DNA of 64,000 nucleotides from Lutibacter sp. (GTDB lineage: Bacteria > Bacteroidota > Bacteroidia > Flavobacteriales > Flavobacteriaceae): assembly GCA_021647265.1 (NCBI GenBank), contig JAKIVA010000007.1, forward strand, positions 12,428-76,427. Reading direction: 5' to 3'. The notes beneath the pieces are model-generated. The model did not search any database, was not told the DNA's origin, and was given only the letters and a program-made list of their open reading frames with translations. A program made the translations under genes and the position numbers. Positions 7,815 to 16,977 of this stretch are shown here, piece by piece (within the stretch, counting starts at the first letter, position 1; every line of letters begins with the position of its first letter).

Positions 7815-9012
7815 AAAGTATGATTTTATTGTAGTTGGAGCTGGAATTGTTGGATTGGCTACAGCGTATAAATTACAATTAAAATTTCCAAAAAAATCAA
7901 TAGCAATTTTAGAAAAAGAAACTGAAGTTGGGTTACATCAAACAGGAAGAAATTCAGGAGTAATACATTCAGGAATTTACTATAAACCAGGGTCTTATAA
8001 GGCTATAAATTGTAAAAACGGAAGAAATCAGCTTATATTATTTGCCAAAAAACATGCAATTAAACATGATGTTTGTGGTAAAGTTATTGTAGCTACCAAT
8101 CAGAAGGAGCTTCCAATATTAGAAAGTATTTATGCGAAAGGGTTAGAAAATAAAACTGATGGAATCAAGTTTCTATCTGCAAATGAAATTAAAGAAAAAG
8201 AACCGTTTATTGAAGCAGTTAAAGCTATTTGGGTTCCAACGGCTGGAATTATAGATTATGTAGCCGTTTCAAAAAAATTTATAGAACTGGTTGAAAGCTC
8301 AAATTTAGAAAGTAAATTGTATACAAATTGTGAGGTTAAAAATGTTTCATCTTCAAATTTAGAAACAATTGTTCATACTGTATTAGGTGATTTTACTGCT
8401 AGAAAAGTGATTTTTTGTACAGGATTGCAATCTGATAGAAATGCAGAGAAAGACGATTTAAAATTAGATATGCATATTGTAGGTTTTAGAGGAGATTATT
8501 ATAAATTGACAGAAAAAGCTTCTCATAAAATCAATAATTTAGTGTATCCAGTTCCAGACCCTAAATACCCTTTTTTAGGAGTTCATTTTACACGAATGAT
8601 TCATGGAGGAATAGAATGTGGACCAAATGCAGTATTTACTTTTAAACGTGAAGGATATAAACGAACAAGTTTTAGCTTTAGAGATACTTTTGAGGCATTA
8701 ACTTTTGGTGGAACTTGGAAATTATTTTTTAAAAATTGGCGTAAAGGAATTGATGAGTATAAAAGAGCCTTTTCAAAACAATTATTTGTAAATGCACTTA
8801 AACATATGATGCCTAGTATTACACCAAATGATGTACGACCTTCACGAGCAGGAGTGAGAGCTCAGGCTATAGATTATGATGGAAATATGGTTGATGATTT
8901 TAAAATTATGAAGCATAATGGTAATATTCACGTGTTAAATGCACCTTCGCCAGCTGCTACTTCGTGTTTGGCCATTGCTGATGAAATTGTAAACGTAACC
9001 TTAAATGAATAG
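7804..9012 (+). CDS. lhgO: L-2-hydroxyglutarate oxidase / dehydrogenase
   Basis: This FAD enzyme of the DAO family oxidises L-2-hydroxyglutarate back to 2-oxoglutarate, a metabolite-repair reaction. The 402-residue length is normal. The Rossmann motif GAGIVG (12-17) follows 'YDFIVV'. The active-site and FAD segments typical of LhgO are present: 'QTGRNSGVIHSGIYY' and, later, 'RPSRAGVRAQAIDYDG' and 'NAPSPAATSCLAIA'. The start lies inside the end of the transporter gene (11-base overlap) and yjbQ begins two bases after the stop, so the three genes form a tight operon. The electron acceptor cannot be told from sequence. Confidence 0.92.
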   Translation: MLNKKYDFIVVGAGIVGLATAYKLQLKFPKKSIAILEKETEVGLHQTGRNSGVIHSGIYYKPGSYKAINCKNGRNQLILFAKKHAIKHDVCGKVIVATNQKELPILESIYAKGLENKTDGIKFLSANEIKEKEPFIEAVKAIWVPTAGIIDYVAVSKKFIELVESSNLESKLYTNCEVKNVSSSNLETIVHTVLGDFTARKVIFCTGLQSDRNAEKDDLKLDMHIVGFRGDYYKLTEKASHKINNLVYPVPDPKYPFLGVHFTRMIHGGIECGPNAVFTFKREGYKRTSFSFRDTFEALTFGGTWKLFFKNWRKGIDEYKRAFSKQLFVNALKHMMPSITPNDVRPSRAGVRAQAIDYDGNMVDDFKIMKHNGNIHVLNAPSPAATSCLAIADEIVNVTLNE

Positions 9013-9014
9013 TT

Positions 9015-9437
9015 ATGAAGTTTTATCAAAAAGAAATACAACTAGAATCTTTTCCAAGAGGGTTTCACTTAATAACAAGAATTATTTTAAATCAATTTAA
9101 AGAGATTGAAAACATTGAAGTTGGTCAATTACAAGTTTTTATAAAGCATACTTCAGCAAGTTTAACTATTAATGAAAATGCAGATAGTTCTGTTAGAACG
9201 GATTTTGAGAATTATTTTAATAAGTTAGTTCCAGATAATAATAATTATTTTACACATACACTAGAAGGTACTGATGATATGCCAGCACATATTAAAGCAT
9301 CAATTTTAAGTAATTCCTTGCAAATCCCCATAACTAATGGAAAGTTGAATTTAGGAATTTGGCAAGGAATCTTTTTATGTGAACATCGTAATTTTGGAGG
9401 TTCACGCAAATTGGTGTTGACTGCTTTTGGAAACTGA
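9015..9437 (+). CDS. YjbQ-family protein (secondary thiamine-phosphate synthase enzyme)
   Basis: The 140-residue, single-domain product carries the UPF0047/YjbQ signature: 'KHTSASLTINEN' with H45, 'EGTDDMPAHIKAS', and the C-terminal 'GIFLCEHRNFGG' with conserved Glu-His-Arg. Members have weak thiamine-phosphate synthase activity in vitro, but their real role is unsettled. It is the third gene of the run with the transporter and lhgO, starting two bases after lhgO stops. It ends 40 bases before the end of the convergent TonB-receptor gene. A short AT-rich near-palindrome in that gap may end both transcripts. Confidence 0.9.
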   Translation: MKFYQKEIQLESFPRGFHLITRIILNQFKEIENIEVGQLQVFIKHTSASLTINENADSSVRTDFENYFNKLVPDNNNYFTHTLEGTDDMPAHIKASILSNSLQIPITNGKLNLGIWQGIFLCEHRNFGGSRKLVLTAFGN

Positions 9438-9477
9438 AATTAATTGTTGAATGTACTCTCTAAATTATTTAAAATAA

Positions 9478-11682
9478 TTAGAAACTAAATTTTACACTTA
9501 CAATAATATTTCTGCCAATATTTGGAATGTTATCTACCTTTAAACGAGATAAGTGCGAAACATAGGTGGTATTAGCCAAATTATTAATATTAAAATTAAC
9601 ATTGAAAGCAACATTTTTAAGATTGAATGTTCCTCCAATCCCTAAATTAATCAAATTATAGCTACTTGTTGGTGTTTCAAACTCACTAATATTATTTTGT
9701 TCAAAATTAGTTTCTACTGTTATTGCAGCAAAACCATTTTTTAGCCATTCTTTTTCATTTAATTCAATACGCATGGTATTTAACAATTTGTTCGCAGGAA
9801 TTAAAGGTAAATAATTTCCATTATCCTGTTTTCCTATAACCAATTCATAACTGCTGTTAAAATGCAACCAATCTATTGGATGAGGGTGTAAATGAATACC
9901 AAACTCTCCACCGTATAATTTTGCATTATTTTGGATATACTTATAAATAAAATTGTTATCGAGTATGTCTCCAGTGGGTGAGATAAAAATGTAATTATTA
10001 ATGTAGTTATAAAAACCATTTGCAAATACTTCAAAGTGAGTAGATTTATATTCAAAAGCTACATCAGACTGAAAATTTTGTTCACTTTTTAAGTTATTGT
10101 TTCCAATTTCATATCTATTTGAACCTTCATGAACACCATTTGAAGTTAATTCAGCTAAATTAGGAGCTCTAAATCCGGCAGCAAAATTAAATCTACTTGT
10201 AATTGCTCCAAACAACGTAGTTTTATAACCAAAAGAAGCTGTTGTATTTTTAAAGGATCTATCAATAGCTTCAAAAACATGGAACTCTTGGTCTATATTT
10301 TTTTCAGTGGTTAAATTTCGATTATCAAAACGGATTCCTCCTTGTAAACTATTATTTTTCCACGTGTAATTTCCTGTATAAAATATTCCAAAATCATTAA
10401 TTTGAGTATTTGGTATCAACACATCAATTCCTAAAGTTTGGTTTTTTTGATGCATTCCCTGAACTCCCAAAATACTTTCAAATTTGTTTAATTTAGGTAA
10501 ATGCCACTTAACATCATAACTATATGTTTTTAATTTAAGATGTAATGCAGGTAGTATATTTTCATCTTCAAGCTCTTTTCTATCATTAAAAGTATAACCA
10601 AATGTTGATGTTATTTTAGAATTTCTTAAAAAGAAAATAGTATTTAAACTTACCATGCTGTTATTTAAATTCTGATAAGGAAATGTATGAGATTTACGTG
10701 TAGTTTGAATGCCAATTTCTTCTGGAATACCAACAATACTATTATTAAAATTAAAGCGTAGAGTGCTAGAAATATGTTTGTTGTTGTAGTTCAACCCTGC
10801 ATTAAATACGGTTTCCTTAAACCTAGAGTTTGTAACTCTTAAATTATTAGGAATCTTATAATCACTCTGAGATTGATATGAGCTGTTTATTAAATATTTC
10901 CAAGAATTATAAGATTTTCTAAATCCAAATGAAGTACTTGAGCCTTCTGTATTTGAAAAATATTTTTGATTAATAGCTAGTTTAAAAGTATTATCATCGG
11001 CAAATTTTAATGGGTTAAAAAATAGTACACCACCTAAAGCATCTGAACCGTACAAAAGTGAGGCAGGTCCTTTAATAACTTCAACACTTTCAACACTCGA
11101 TTCATTAATACCTAATCCATGTTCTTCACCAAATTGTTGATTTTCCAAACGTAATCCTTGAGAGTATACTAGAACTCGATTTCCTCTTAAACCTCTAATA
11201 ACGGGTTTTCCAATACCAACGCCAGTAGATACTTGAGAGACTCCAGGTATGGAACTAATACCCTCAATTAATGTAGCAGCTCCCTTATTTTTTAATTGTT
11301 GAATACTTGCTCTTTCAACTTTCATTACATTTTCAGATTGTAATTTGTTAAAAGGTGTTGAAATTATGACTTCATCCATTTTAAAAACAGCTTCATTTAA
11401 AACAAAATTTAACGTGTTATTTAATGATATGTCTATTGTTTTGGTTTGTTTTTGAAAACCAATAAAGGAAGCTGTAACTAATACGGTTGTATTTGGTAAA
11501 TTGGTTATAAAGTATTCACCGTTTTCATTTGTTGAGGTTCCTTTGTGAAGCTCTCTAATGTAAACATCAACATTGCTTAATGGTTTATTATTGGTATCTG
11601 TTACTTTTCCAGATAAGTTATTTTGGGCTTGTGTATACACACTTAGTAATCCTATAAATAGGATTAAAAAAATATTTTTCAT
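9478..11682 (-). CDS. TonB-dependent outer-membrane receptor with carboxypeptidase-like N-domain
   Basis: The 734-residue product has a signal peptide (1-20) and a CarboxypepD-reg-like domain ('LSGKVTDTNNKPLSNVDVYI', about 23-100). A plug domain follows (about 110-225), containing 'IPGVSQVSTG', 'IRGLRGNRVLVYSQGLRL' and 'VEVIKGPASLLYGSDALGG'. Then comes a 22-stranded barrel ending in the outer-membrane signal residue Phe. It takes up a ligand across the outer membrane using TonB energy. An 'EEHGLGI' plug loop and a 'HLHPHP' stretch in the barrel hint at a metal or metal complex, but I cannot prove this. It is the last gene of a minus-strand run that starts with a TolC/RND efflux pump and includes a small exported protein directly upstream. 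Confidence 0.92.
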   Translation of the reverse strand: MKNIFLILFIGLLSVYTQAQNNLSGKVTDTNNKPLSNVDVYIRELHKGTSTNENGEYFITNLPNTTVLVTASFIGFQKQTKTIDISLNNTLNFVLNEAVFKMDEVIISTPFNKLQSENVMKVERASIQQLKNKGAATLIEGISSIPGVSQVSTGVGIGKPVIRGLRGNRVLVYSQGLRLENQQFGEEHGLGINESSVESVEVIKGPASLLYGSDALGGVLFFNPLKFADDNTFKLAINQKYFSNTEGSSTSFGFRKSYNSWKYLINSSYQSQSDYKIPNNLRVTNSRFKETVFNAGLNYNNKHISSTLRFNFNNSIVGIPEEIGIQTTRKSHTFPYQNLNNSMVSLNTIFFLRNSKITSTFGYTFNDRKELEDENILPALHLKLKTYSYDVKWHLPKLNKFESILGVQGMHQKNQTLGIDVLIPNTQINDFGIFYTGNYTWKNNSLQGGIRFDNRNLTTEKNIDQEFHVFEAIDRSFKNTTASFGYKTTLFGAITSRFNFAAGFRAPNLAELTSNGVHEGSNRYEIGNNNLKSEQNFQSDVAFEYKSTHFEVFANGFYNYINNYIFISPTGDILDNNFIYKYIQNNAKLYGGEFGIHLHPHPIDWLHFNSSYELVIGKQDNGNYLPLIPANKLLNTMRIELNEKEWLKNGFAAITVETNFEQNNISEFETPTSSYNLINLGIGGTFNLKNVAFNVNFNINNLANTTYVSHLSRLKVDNIPNIGRNIIVSVKFSF

Positions 11683-11721
11683 TTTTTGAGATTTATTGTT
11701 AAATAATTTTGAAATAATTGA

Positions 11722-12042
11722 TTAACAATAAGTGGGTGGTGCTCTCGAAGATTTATAATGAAAATTAAATATAGAAATTTGATTTTTTACAAAGTATATT
11801 TTCTCATATTCAGAAGAAGGTTCTGTTAATGAAAATTTTGTAGAAAAATCAATGGTATTAACATTTATTTGATGATGAAAAATACTACAATTTGTTTTTT
11901 GAGCATCTAAAAATGTTTTTTGTTGGTTATTACTAGCTGTATATTCATGTTTACTTAAAGCATGAGAAAACTGTATTGTTGTTGGAAACAATACAGTTAT
12001 GATAAATGCAATTGCTATAATATTTTTAATAACCTTTTTGAT
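11722..12042 (-). CDS. Small exported protein with C-terminal SRAPP motif; start codon abnormal
   Basis: The mature part ends 'FNFHYKSSRAPPTYC', an ending I associate with short flavobacterial proteins encoded next to TonB-dependent receptors. The only conventional start, TTG at 11991, falls inside the hydrophobic signal sequence. Read further upstream in the same frame, the gene continues as IKKVIKNIIAIAF up to a TAG at 12048-12046. That is a normal signal peptide whose first codon would be ATC (12042-12040) where ATG is expected. There is no ATG or GTG in that stretch. Either a rare ATC/ATT start is used or the start codon has mutated. Function unknown; a periplasmic partner of the receptor is plausible. 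It lies between the DUF2892 gene and the receptor gene, 39 bases from the latter. Confidence 0.6.
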   Translation of the reverse strand: MKKVIKNIIAIAFIITVLFPTTIQFSHALSKHEYTASNNQQKTFLDAQKTNCSIFHHQINVNTIDFSTKFSLTEPSSEYEKIYFVKNQISIFNFHYKSSRAPPTYC

Positions 12043-12077
12043 TGCCTATAAATTGTTGTGCAAAATTACAAAATATA

Positions 12078-12266
12078 TTAATCTTTCACACCTAATTTAG
12101 ATAATATAACTTCTAAAAGGCACCATTTTGTAATAGATGATTGTAATAAATTTGCTCCTACAAAAGCCGTTACCCACAGCCAATTTAAATTGTTAAGTTT
12201 TATGGCTAGTAGTAAACTTACCAATATAAATGTTCCAGCAAATGCCCTTATAATTCTTTGTTTCAT
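12078..12266 (-). CDS. DUF2892 (YgaP-like transmembrane) small membrane protein
   Basis: The 62-residue product starts 'MKQRIIRAFAGTFILVSLLL' and has two hydrophobic helices (about 8-24 and 30-46) joined by a short Asn-rich turn. The second helix continues into 'WCLLEVILSKLG'. This is the DUF2892 pattern found at the end of YgaP rhodanese proteins and as stand-alone small proteins. Here no rhodanese domain is fused. It follows the PII-like gene by 11 bases in the efflux operon, so it is co-transcribed with the pump. A role in metal or sulfur stress is suggested only by that context. Confidence 0.85.
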   Translation of the reverse strand: MKQRIIRAFAGTFILVSLLLAIKLNNLNWLWVTAFVGANLLQSSITKWCLLEVILSKLGVKD

Positions 12267-12277
12267 TTTTTTAGTTT

Positions 12278-12583
12278 TTAGTTAGATTTTTCAATATTTA
12301 AAATAGATATATGAATTTTAGATAACGATTCTTGTTTTTCATTGAAAACTTTAATCCGTTCAAATAATTCATCAGTTTCCTCTTTTTTTACAAATACATA
12401 AAACATGATAGATTTATTTTCTTTTCGTTCTCCAGGAAACCAATTATCTATATTCGCTTCACGAGGAATATTTCGATAACCAATAATTTCATTGTATGAA
12501 AAAATGGTAATATCTGAGTTTTCAAGAATACGAATAATATCTTTTTCAAACTCTTTTACTGCTGTAATTATTATTAATTTCAT
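12278..12583 (-). CDS. PII-like small cytoplasmic protein of the efflux operon
   Basis: The 101-residue protein has no signal peptide. Its predicted beta-alpha-beta pattern ('MKLIIITAVKEFEKDIIRIL', 'SIMFYVFVKKEETDELFERI', 'SKIHISILNIEKS') fits the ferredoxin-like fold of PII-like proteins and of the small DUF3240-type proteins encoded beside RND pumps. I do not see the ATP/2-oxoglutarate T-loop signature of classical GlnB. It lies 21 bases after the RND permease gene and 11 bases before the DUF2892 gene. A sensor that tunes the pump by binding a metal or small ligand is a reasonable inference. Family assignment is by fold pattern and context. Confidence 0.6.
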   Translation of the reverse strand: MKLIIITAVKEFEKDIIRILENSDITIFSYNEIIGYRNIPREANIDNWFPGERKENKSIMFYVFVKKEETDELFERIKVFNEKQESLSKIHISILNIEKSN

Positions 12584-12604
12584 AATTATTGTATTTGGTT
12601 AAAC

Positions 12605-15600
12605 TTAACTTTTTTTAGAATTCCATTTGTTTTTTTCAGACATATAGTAAATTACAGGTACTACAATAAGCGTTAAAAGGGTTGATACAATAGCACCTGC
12701 AACCAAAGATATGGCTAAACCTTGAAAAATAGGGTCAAATAAAATAATTGAAGCTCCAATTACCACTGCTCCGGTTGTTAATAAAATAGGTGTAGTTCTT
12801 ACCGCACCAGCATCTATAATTGCTTGTTTTATAGGAACTCCATCGTTTAATCTAATTTCAATAAAATCAATTAATAAAACAGAATTCCTTACCATAACAC
12901 CAGCCAAAGCAATCATTCCAATAAATGAAGTAGCCGTAAAGAAAGCGCCAAATAACCAATGGCCAAATACAATTCCAACCAATGAAAGAGGTATGGCAAC
13001 CATCATAACCAATGGTGTTTTAAAATTTTGAAACCACCCAACAATTAGCATATAAATAATAAGAATAACTACTAGAAATGCCGTCCCTAAGTCACGAAAT
13101 ACTTCTAATGTAATTTGCCATTCTCCATCCCATTTAACGGTAAAATTACTTTCATCTGAAGGCTGTTCCATATAAAGTTCATTTAATTTATACCCCTTCG
13201 GAAGTTTAATTTTCTGTAGCTTTTCTTTCATTCCTAGAATAGCATATACCGGACTTTCTAAACCACCAGCCATGTCAGCTGTAACATAAACAACCTGTTT
13301 TTGGTCTTTTCTAAAAATAGTTTTTTCTAAAGTGTCTTTTTCAACTTTTATTAGGTCACTAATAGGAACAACATTACCTCGTTTTCCTTTAATTTTAAGA
13401 CTCAAAATATCTTGTAGGTTAGTTTTGTCATTGTCGCTTAACGCCATTACAATAGCTACTTGGTTGAAAGAATTTTCATCATATAAATTTGATATAGGAT
13501 ATTCTTTTAGTAAATATGTTAAATTTCCAACAATTTGTTGAGGAGCAATACCGTTTAACATTGCTTTTTCTTTGTCAACAATTAATTTATACTCTGTTTG
13601 AGGGGCTTCAACCATCCAATCAACGTCAACTACGTTTGCCGTGTTTTTTAAAATTTCTTTTAGTTGTTTTGCAACGTTAATTTGTTCTTTGTAGTTTGGC
13701 CCATATACTTCTGCAACTAAAGTTGATAGTACTGGAGGTCCAGGTGGAACTTCTACTACTTTGATATTTGCATTGTATTTTTTTGATAATTTTTCGAGTT
13801 TTGTACGTACAATTTTCGCAATATCATGACTTTGTAAATCTCGTTCAGATTTGTGTAATAAATTTACTTGGATATCAGCCATATTGCTGCCTGCACGTAC
13901 ATCATAATGCCTAACCAGACCATTAAAAGTGATAGGAGATGAGGTTCCTATGTAATTTTGGTAATCTACAACTTCAGGTATTGTTGAAACTATTTGTGCA
14001 ATTTCTTTTGTTACAGCTGCTGTTCGTTCTAATGTTGTGCCTTCTGGCATATCAACCACTATTTGAAATTCATTTTTATTGTCAAAAGGTAACATTTTTA
14101 CAGCTACAGATTTTGTAAAAAACATTGCTACTGATATTGCTAATAGCAAAGCAATGGTTCCAAGCATTGTCCATCTTTTTATTTTATTATCTAAAAATGG
14201 GCGTTCTGTTTTTTCATATATTTTATAAATCCAATTTGTTTTTATTCCTTTTTCTTTCTTATGATCCTGTTTTTCTTTTTCTTGTAACAGATGATACCCC
14301 AAATAAGGAGTTACTGTTAAGGCAACGAATAAAGAAAGTATCATCGCTATAGATGCACCTATTGGCATTGGGCTCATATAAGGTCCCATCATTCCTGAGA
14401 CAAATGCCATTGGTAATATGGCTGCAATTACGGTGAAAGTTGCCAGTATTGTTGGGTTTCCAACTTCATTAATAGCGTAGATAGCCGCTTGCATAAAAGG
14501 CAAACGCTTCATTTTAAAATGTCGATGCATGTTTTCGGCAATTATAATACTATCATCAACTACAATTCCCACAACAAAAACCAAGGCAAAAAGTGTAATT
14601 CTATTTAATGTGTAGCCCAATAAATAATAACTAAATAATGTTAAAGCAAAAGTTAGAGGTACAGAGAAAAAGACTACGAGTCCACCACGCCATCCCATAG
14701 CCAACATAACTAAAATAGTAACGGCTAAAATGGCAACTCCCAAGTGTAGTAGTAATTCGCCTACTTTGTGTGAAGCGGTCTCTCCATAATTTCGGGTTAC
14801 ATCAATACGAACATCATTAGGAATTAAATTATCCTTTAAAAGATCAACTTTTGTAAGTATTTTTTCAGAAATTTTCATAGCGTCAGCACCTTTTACCTTC
14901 GCTACAGAGATAGTTACCGCAGGGTATTCACCTTGATTTTCGTTAAAAAGTTCATTCCCTTTTCCATAACCAAAAGAAACGTAGCTTCTTGGTGTTTCAG
15001 GGCCATCAATTACAGTCGCTACTTGTTTTAAATAAATAGGTGTGTTTTTAGAAATACCTATAACTAAATTTTTCACATCATCAGCAGAACTCAGAAATTT
15101 TCCAGTAGTTATCAAATATTCTTCATCATTATTTACAAAACTTCCAGATTGAGAACTACTGTTATTGGCATTTATCATTTGCATAATAGAAAGAGGATCT
15201 ATATTTAGCTCAGCCATTTTATCCATGTCTAATACTACTTTAAGCTCTCTGTTTCTACCTCCAATTACTTTTGTAATTGAGACGTCTTTTACTTTTTTAA
15301 TTTCTGAAGTTACTTCTTCAGCTATTTGTCGCAGTTGAAAATCTGTATAATTTTTACTCCAAAATGTAAGCCCAAGCATTGGCACATCATCAATAGCGCG
15401 AGTTTTAACTAAAGGCTGGCTGGCTCCCTTAGGTAACATTCCTTGATGATGCATTAGCTCATCATATAATTTTAAGTATGAATCTTCTGTATTTTCACCA
15501 ACATAAAATTGGATAACCATCATAGCCTGTCCGTTCATAACAATACTATGAATATGTTCAACCCCTTTTATATTTGAAATAACTTTTTCAAGAGGTTTTA

Positions 15601-15805
15601 TAACACGACTTTCTATTTCTTTAGGGCTCGCACCTGGATAGCCAACTAGCACGTCAGCCATTGGTACAATAATTTGTGGTTCTTCTTCTCTAGGTATTAA
15701 AAATGAACTGTAAATACCTATAGCCATTAAGGCTATCATCAATAATATAGTTAGTTTAGAATTGATGAAAATATGTGCTATTTTGCCTGAAATTCCTTCT
15801 TGCAT
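12605..15805 (-). CDS. RND efflux transporter permease subunit
   Basis: The 1066-residue protein has the full AcrB-type layout: an N-terminal helix, a large porter loop with 'GYPGASPKEIESRV', five helices, a second large loop with 'VPPGPPVLSTLVAEVYG', and C-terminal helices with 'GVMVRNSVLLIDFI'. The proton-relay helix reads 'GIVVDDSIIIAEN' (near residue 415), with the paired aspartates typical of drug and solvent pumps rather than the metal-type HME signature. It forms the inner-membrane engine of a tripartite pump with the adaptor and TolC-like genes directly upstream. Substrate not evident. The downstream PII-like, DUF2892 and receptor genes make this more than a plain drug pump. Confidence 0.93.
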   Translation of the reverse strand: MQEGISGKIAHIFINSKLTILLMIALMAIGIYSSFLIPREEEPQIIVPMADVLVGYPGASPKEIESRVIKPLEKVISNIKGVEHIHSIVMNGQAMMVIQFYVGENTEDSYLKLYDELMHHQGMLPKGASQPLVKTRAIDDVPMLGLTFWSKNYTDFQLRQIAEEVTSEIKKVKDVSITKVIGGRNRELKVVLDMDKMAELNIDPLSIMQMINANNSSSQSGSFVNNDEEYLITTGKFLSSADDVKNLVIGISKNTPIYLKQVATVIDGPETPRSYVSFGYGKGNELFNENQGEYPAVTISVAKVKGADAMKISEKILTKVDLLKDNLIPNDVRIDVTRNYGETASHKVGELLLHLGVAILAVTILVMLAMGWRGGLVVFFSVPLTFALTLFSYYLLGYTLNRITLFALVFVVGIVVDDSIIIAENMHRHFKMKRLPFMQAAIYAINEVGNPTILATFTVIAAILPMAFVSGMMGPYMSPMPIGASIAMILSLFVALTVTPYLGYHLLQEKEKQDHKKEKGIKTNWIYKIYEKTERPFLDNKIKRWTMLGTIALLLAISVAMFFTKSVAVKMLPFDNKNEFQIVVDMPEGTTLERTAAVTKEIAQIVSTIPEVVDYQNYIGTSSPITFNGLVRHYDVRAGSNMADIQVNLLHKSERDLQSHDIAKIVRTKLEKLSKKYNANIKVVEVPPGPPVLSTLVAEVYGPNYKEQINVAKQLKEILKNTANVVDVDWMVEAPQTEYKLIVDKEKAMLNGIAPQQIVGNLTYLLKEYPISNLYDENSFNQVAIVMALSDNDKTNLQDILSLKIKGKRGNVVPISDLIKVEKDTLEKTIFRKDQKQVVYVTADMAGGLESPVYAILGMKEKLQKIKLPKGYKLNELYMEQPSDESNFTVKWDGEWQITLEVFRDLGTAFLVVILIIYMLIVGWFQNFKTPLVMMVAIPLSLVGIVFGHWLFGAFFTATSFIGMIALAGVMVRNSVLLIDFIEIRLNDGVPIKQAIIDAGAVRTTPILLTTGAVVIGASIILFDPIFQGLAISLVAGAIVSTLLTLIVVPVIYYMSEKNKWNSKKS

Positions 15806-15836
15806 AATTTTATATTTTTATGAGCTAGTAAAATAT

Positions 15837-16919
15837 TTACTGAATACTAATTTTAGCTCCATTAAACAATTTTCCATCAGCTGAAACTATATATTGTTCA
15901 GTAGCTGATAAGCCTGAGAGTACTTCAACTTTGTTTCCAAAAGATTTTCCAATTCTCAGCCATCTTAATATGGCAACATTGTTTTCTCCAACTGTATAAA
16001 CACCAGTTAGTTGCCCTTGTTTTATCAATGATTTTTTAGGGACTAAAATTGGTGCTGGTTGTTTGGTGTGTTTACTTGTTTTATTGGTAGGGAATTGTAC
16101 GGATGTATACATACCTGAAAGTAATTTAACATCAGTTTTATCTAGAATTACTTTAACTAAATATTGTCCGCCTGTATTTTGAGCAGATGAGCTAACCTCT
16201 GTTACCTTACCGGTAATAGTTTTATTTATTGATTTTATAAGTACAGTTGCTGTTTCTCCTGTTTTTAGTGAAGTAATTTCGGATTCGGGTACTAAAGCAG
16301 TTACTTGAAATTTACTAGGAGTTTCCATACTTATCAAAGGCATACCAGGGTTGGCCATATCTCCTTTATTAATAAATTTCCCAGTAATAACTCCATTAAA
16401 TGGCGCTGTAATGTTGGTATAAGATAATTGTGCATTTATTTGATTTTTCATTTGATTAGCAGCTTCTAATCGTGCTTTGGCCATCTCATAATTAGCTGTA
16501 ATATCATCCATTTCCTTTTGAGAAGCACTTGCTTCATTAAAAAGTGCCACAAAGCGTTTGTAATCTTTTTCGGCATTTTTAAAAGCAGCAGTAGCTTCGG
16601 TAATTGAAGCATCAACTTGTGCTTTTTGTGCTGAAATATCAGCACTATTTATACTAATTAAAAGTTTTCCTTTAGATACGTTGTCGCCAACTTTTACATA
16701 AATGTTATTCACATATCCCATCATTCTAGTACTAAGTGTTGCATTTTGAACAGCTTCAATTTTACCACTTGCAGTAATATAAGAGCTGTTTTCTTGTGAA
16801 GGAGTGCTAACTTTTACGTTTACAGCTTGTCTATTGTCAACCGTTTTTGTTTTATCTTTTCCGCAACTAGTTGCAAAAATTAAAGTAGTTACTAATATTA
16901 TTTTTATAATGTTTTTCAT
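15837..16919 (-). CDS. RND efflux periplasmic adaptor (membrane-fusion lipoprotein)
   Basis: The 360-residue product begins with a lipoprotein signal whose lipobox ends ATSC, lipidated at C19. HlyD/AcrA-type order follows: a first barrel-sandwich half ('ASGKIEAVQNATLSTRMMG..IYVKVGDNVSKGKLL'), a helical hairpin of Ala/Glu-rich coiled coil (about 85-165), the second lipoyl half ('TNITAPFNGVITGKF'), a beta-barrel, and a membrane-proximal domain ending 'GAKISIQ'. It links the RND permease to the outer-membrane channel. It is encoded between the TolC-like and RND genes, 31 bases before the latter. Confidence 0.92.
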   Translation of the reverse strand: MKNIIKIILVTTLIFATSCGKDKTKTVDNRQAVNVKVSTPSQENSSYITASGKIEAVQNATLSTRMMGYVNNIYVKVGDNVSKGKLLISINSADISAQKAQVDASITEATAAFKNAEKDYKRFVALFNEASASQKEMDDITANYEMAKARLEAANQMKNQINAQLSYTNITAPFNGVITGKFINKGDMANPGMPLISMETPSKFQVTALVPESEITSLKTGETATVLIKSINKTITGKVTEVSSSAQNTGGQYLVKVILDKTDVKLLSGMYTSVQFPTNKTSKHTKQPAPILVPKKSLIKQGQLTGVYTVGENNVAILRWLRIGKSFGNKVEVLSGLSATEQYIVSADGKLFNGAKISIQ

Positions 16920-16977
16920 TTTTTTAGAAATTTTAAAGTCTAGTTTATTTTAATTATTTAGAGTGTATTAAGTAGAG

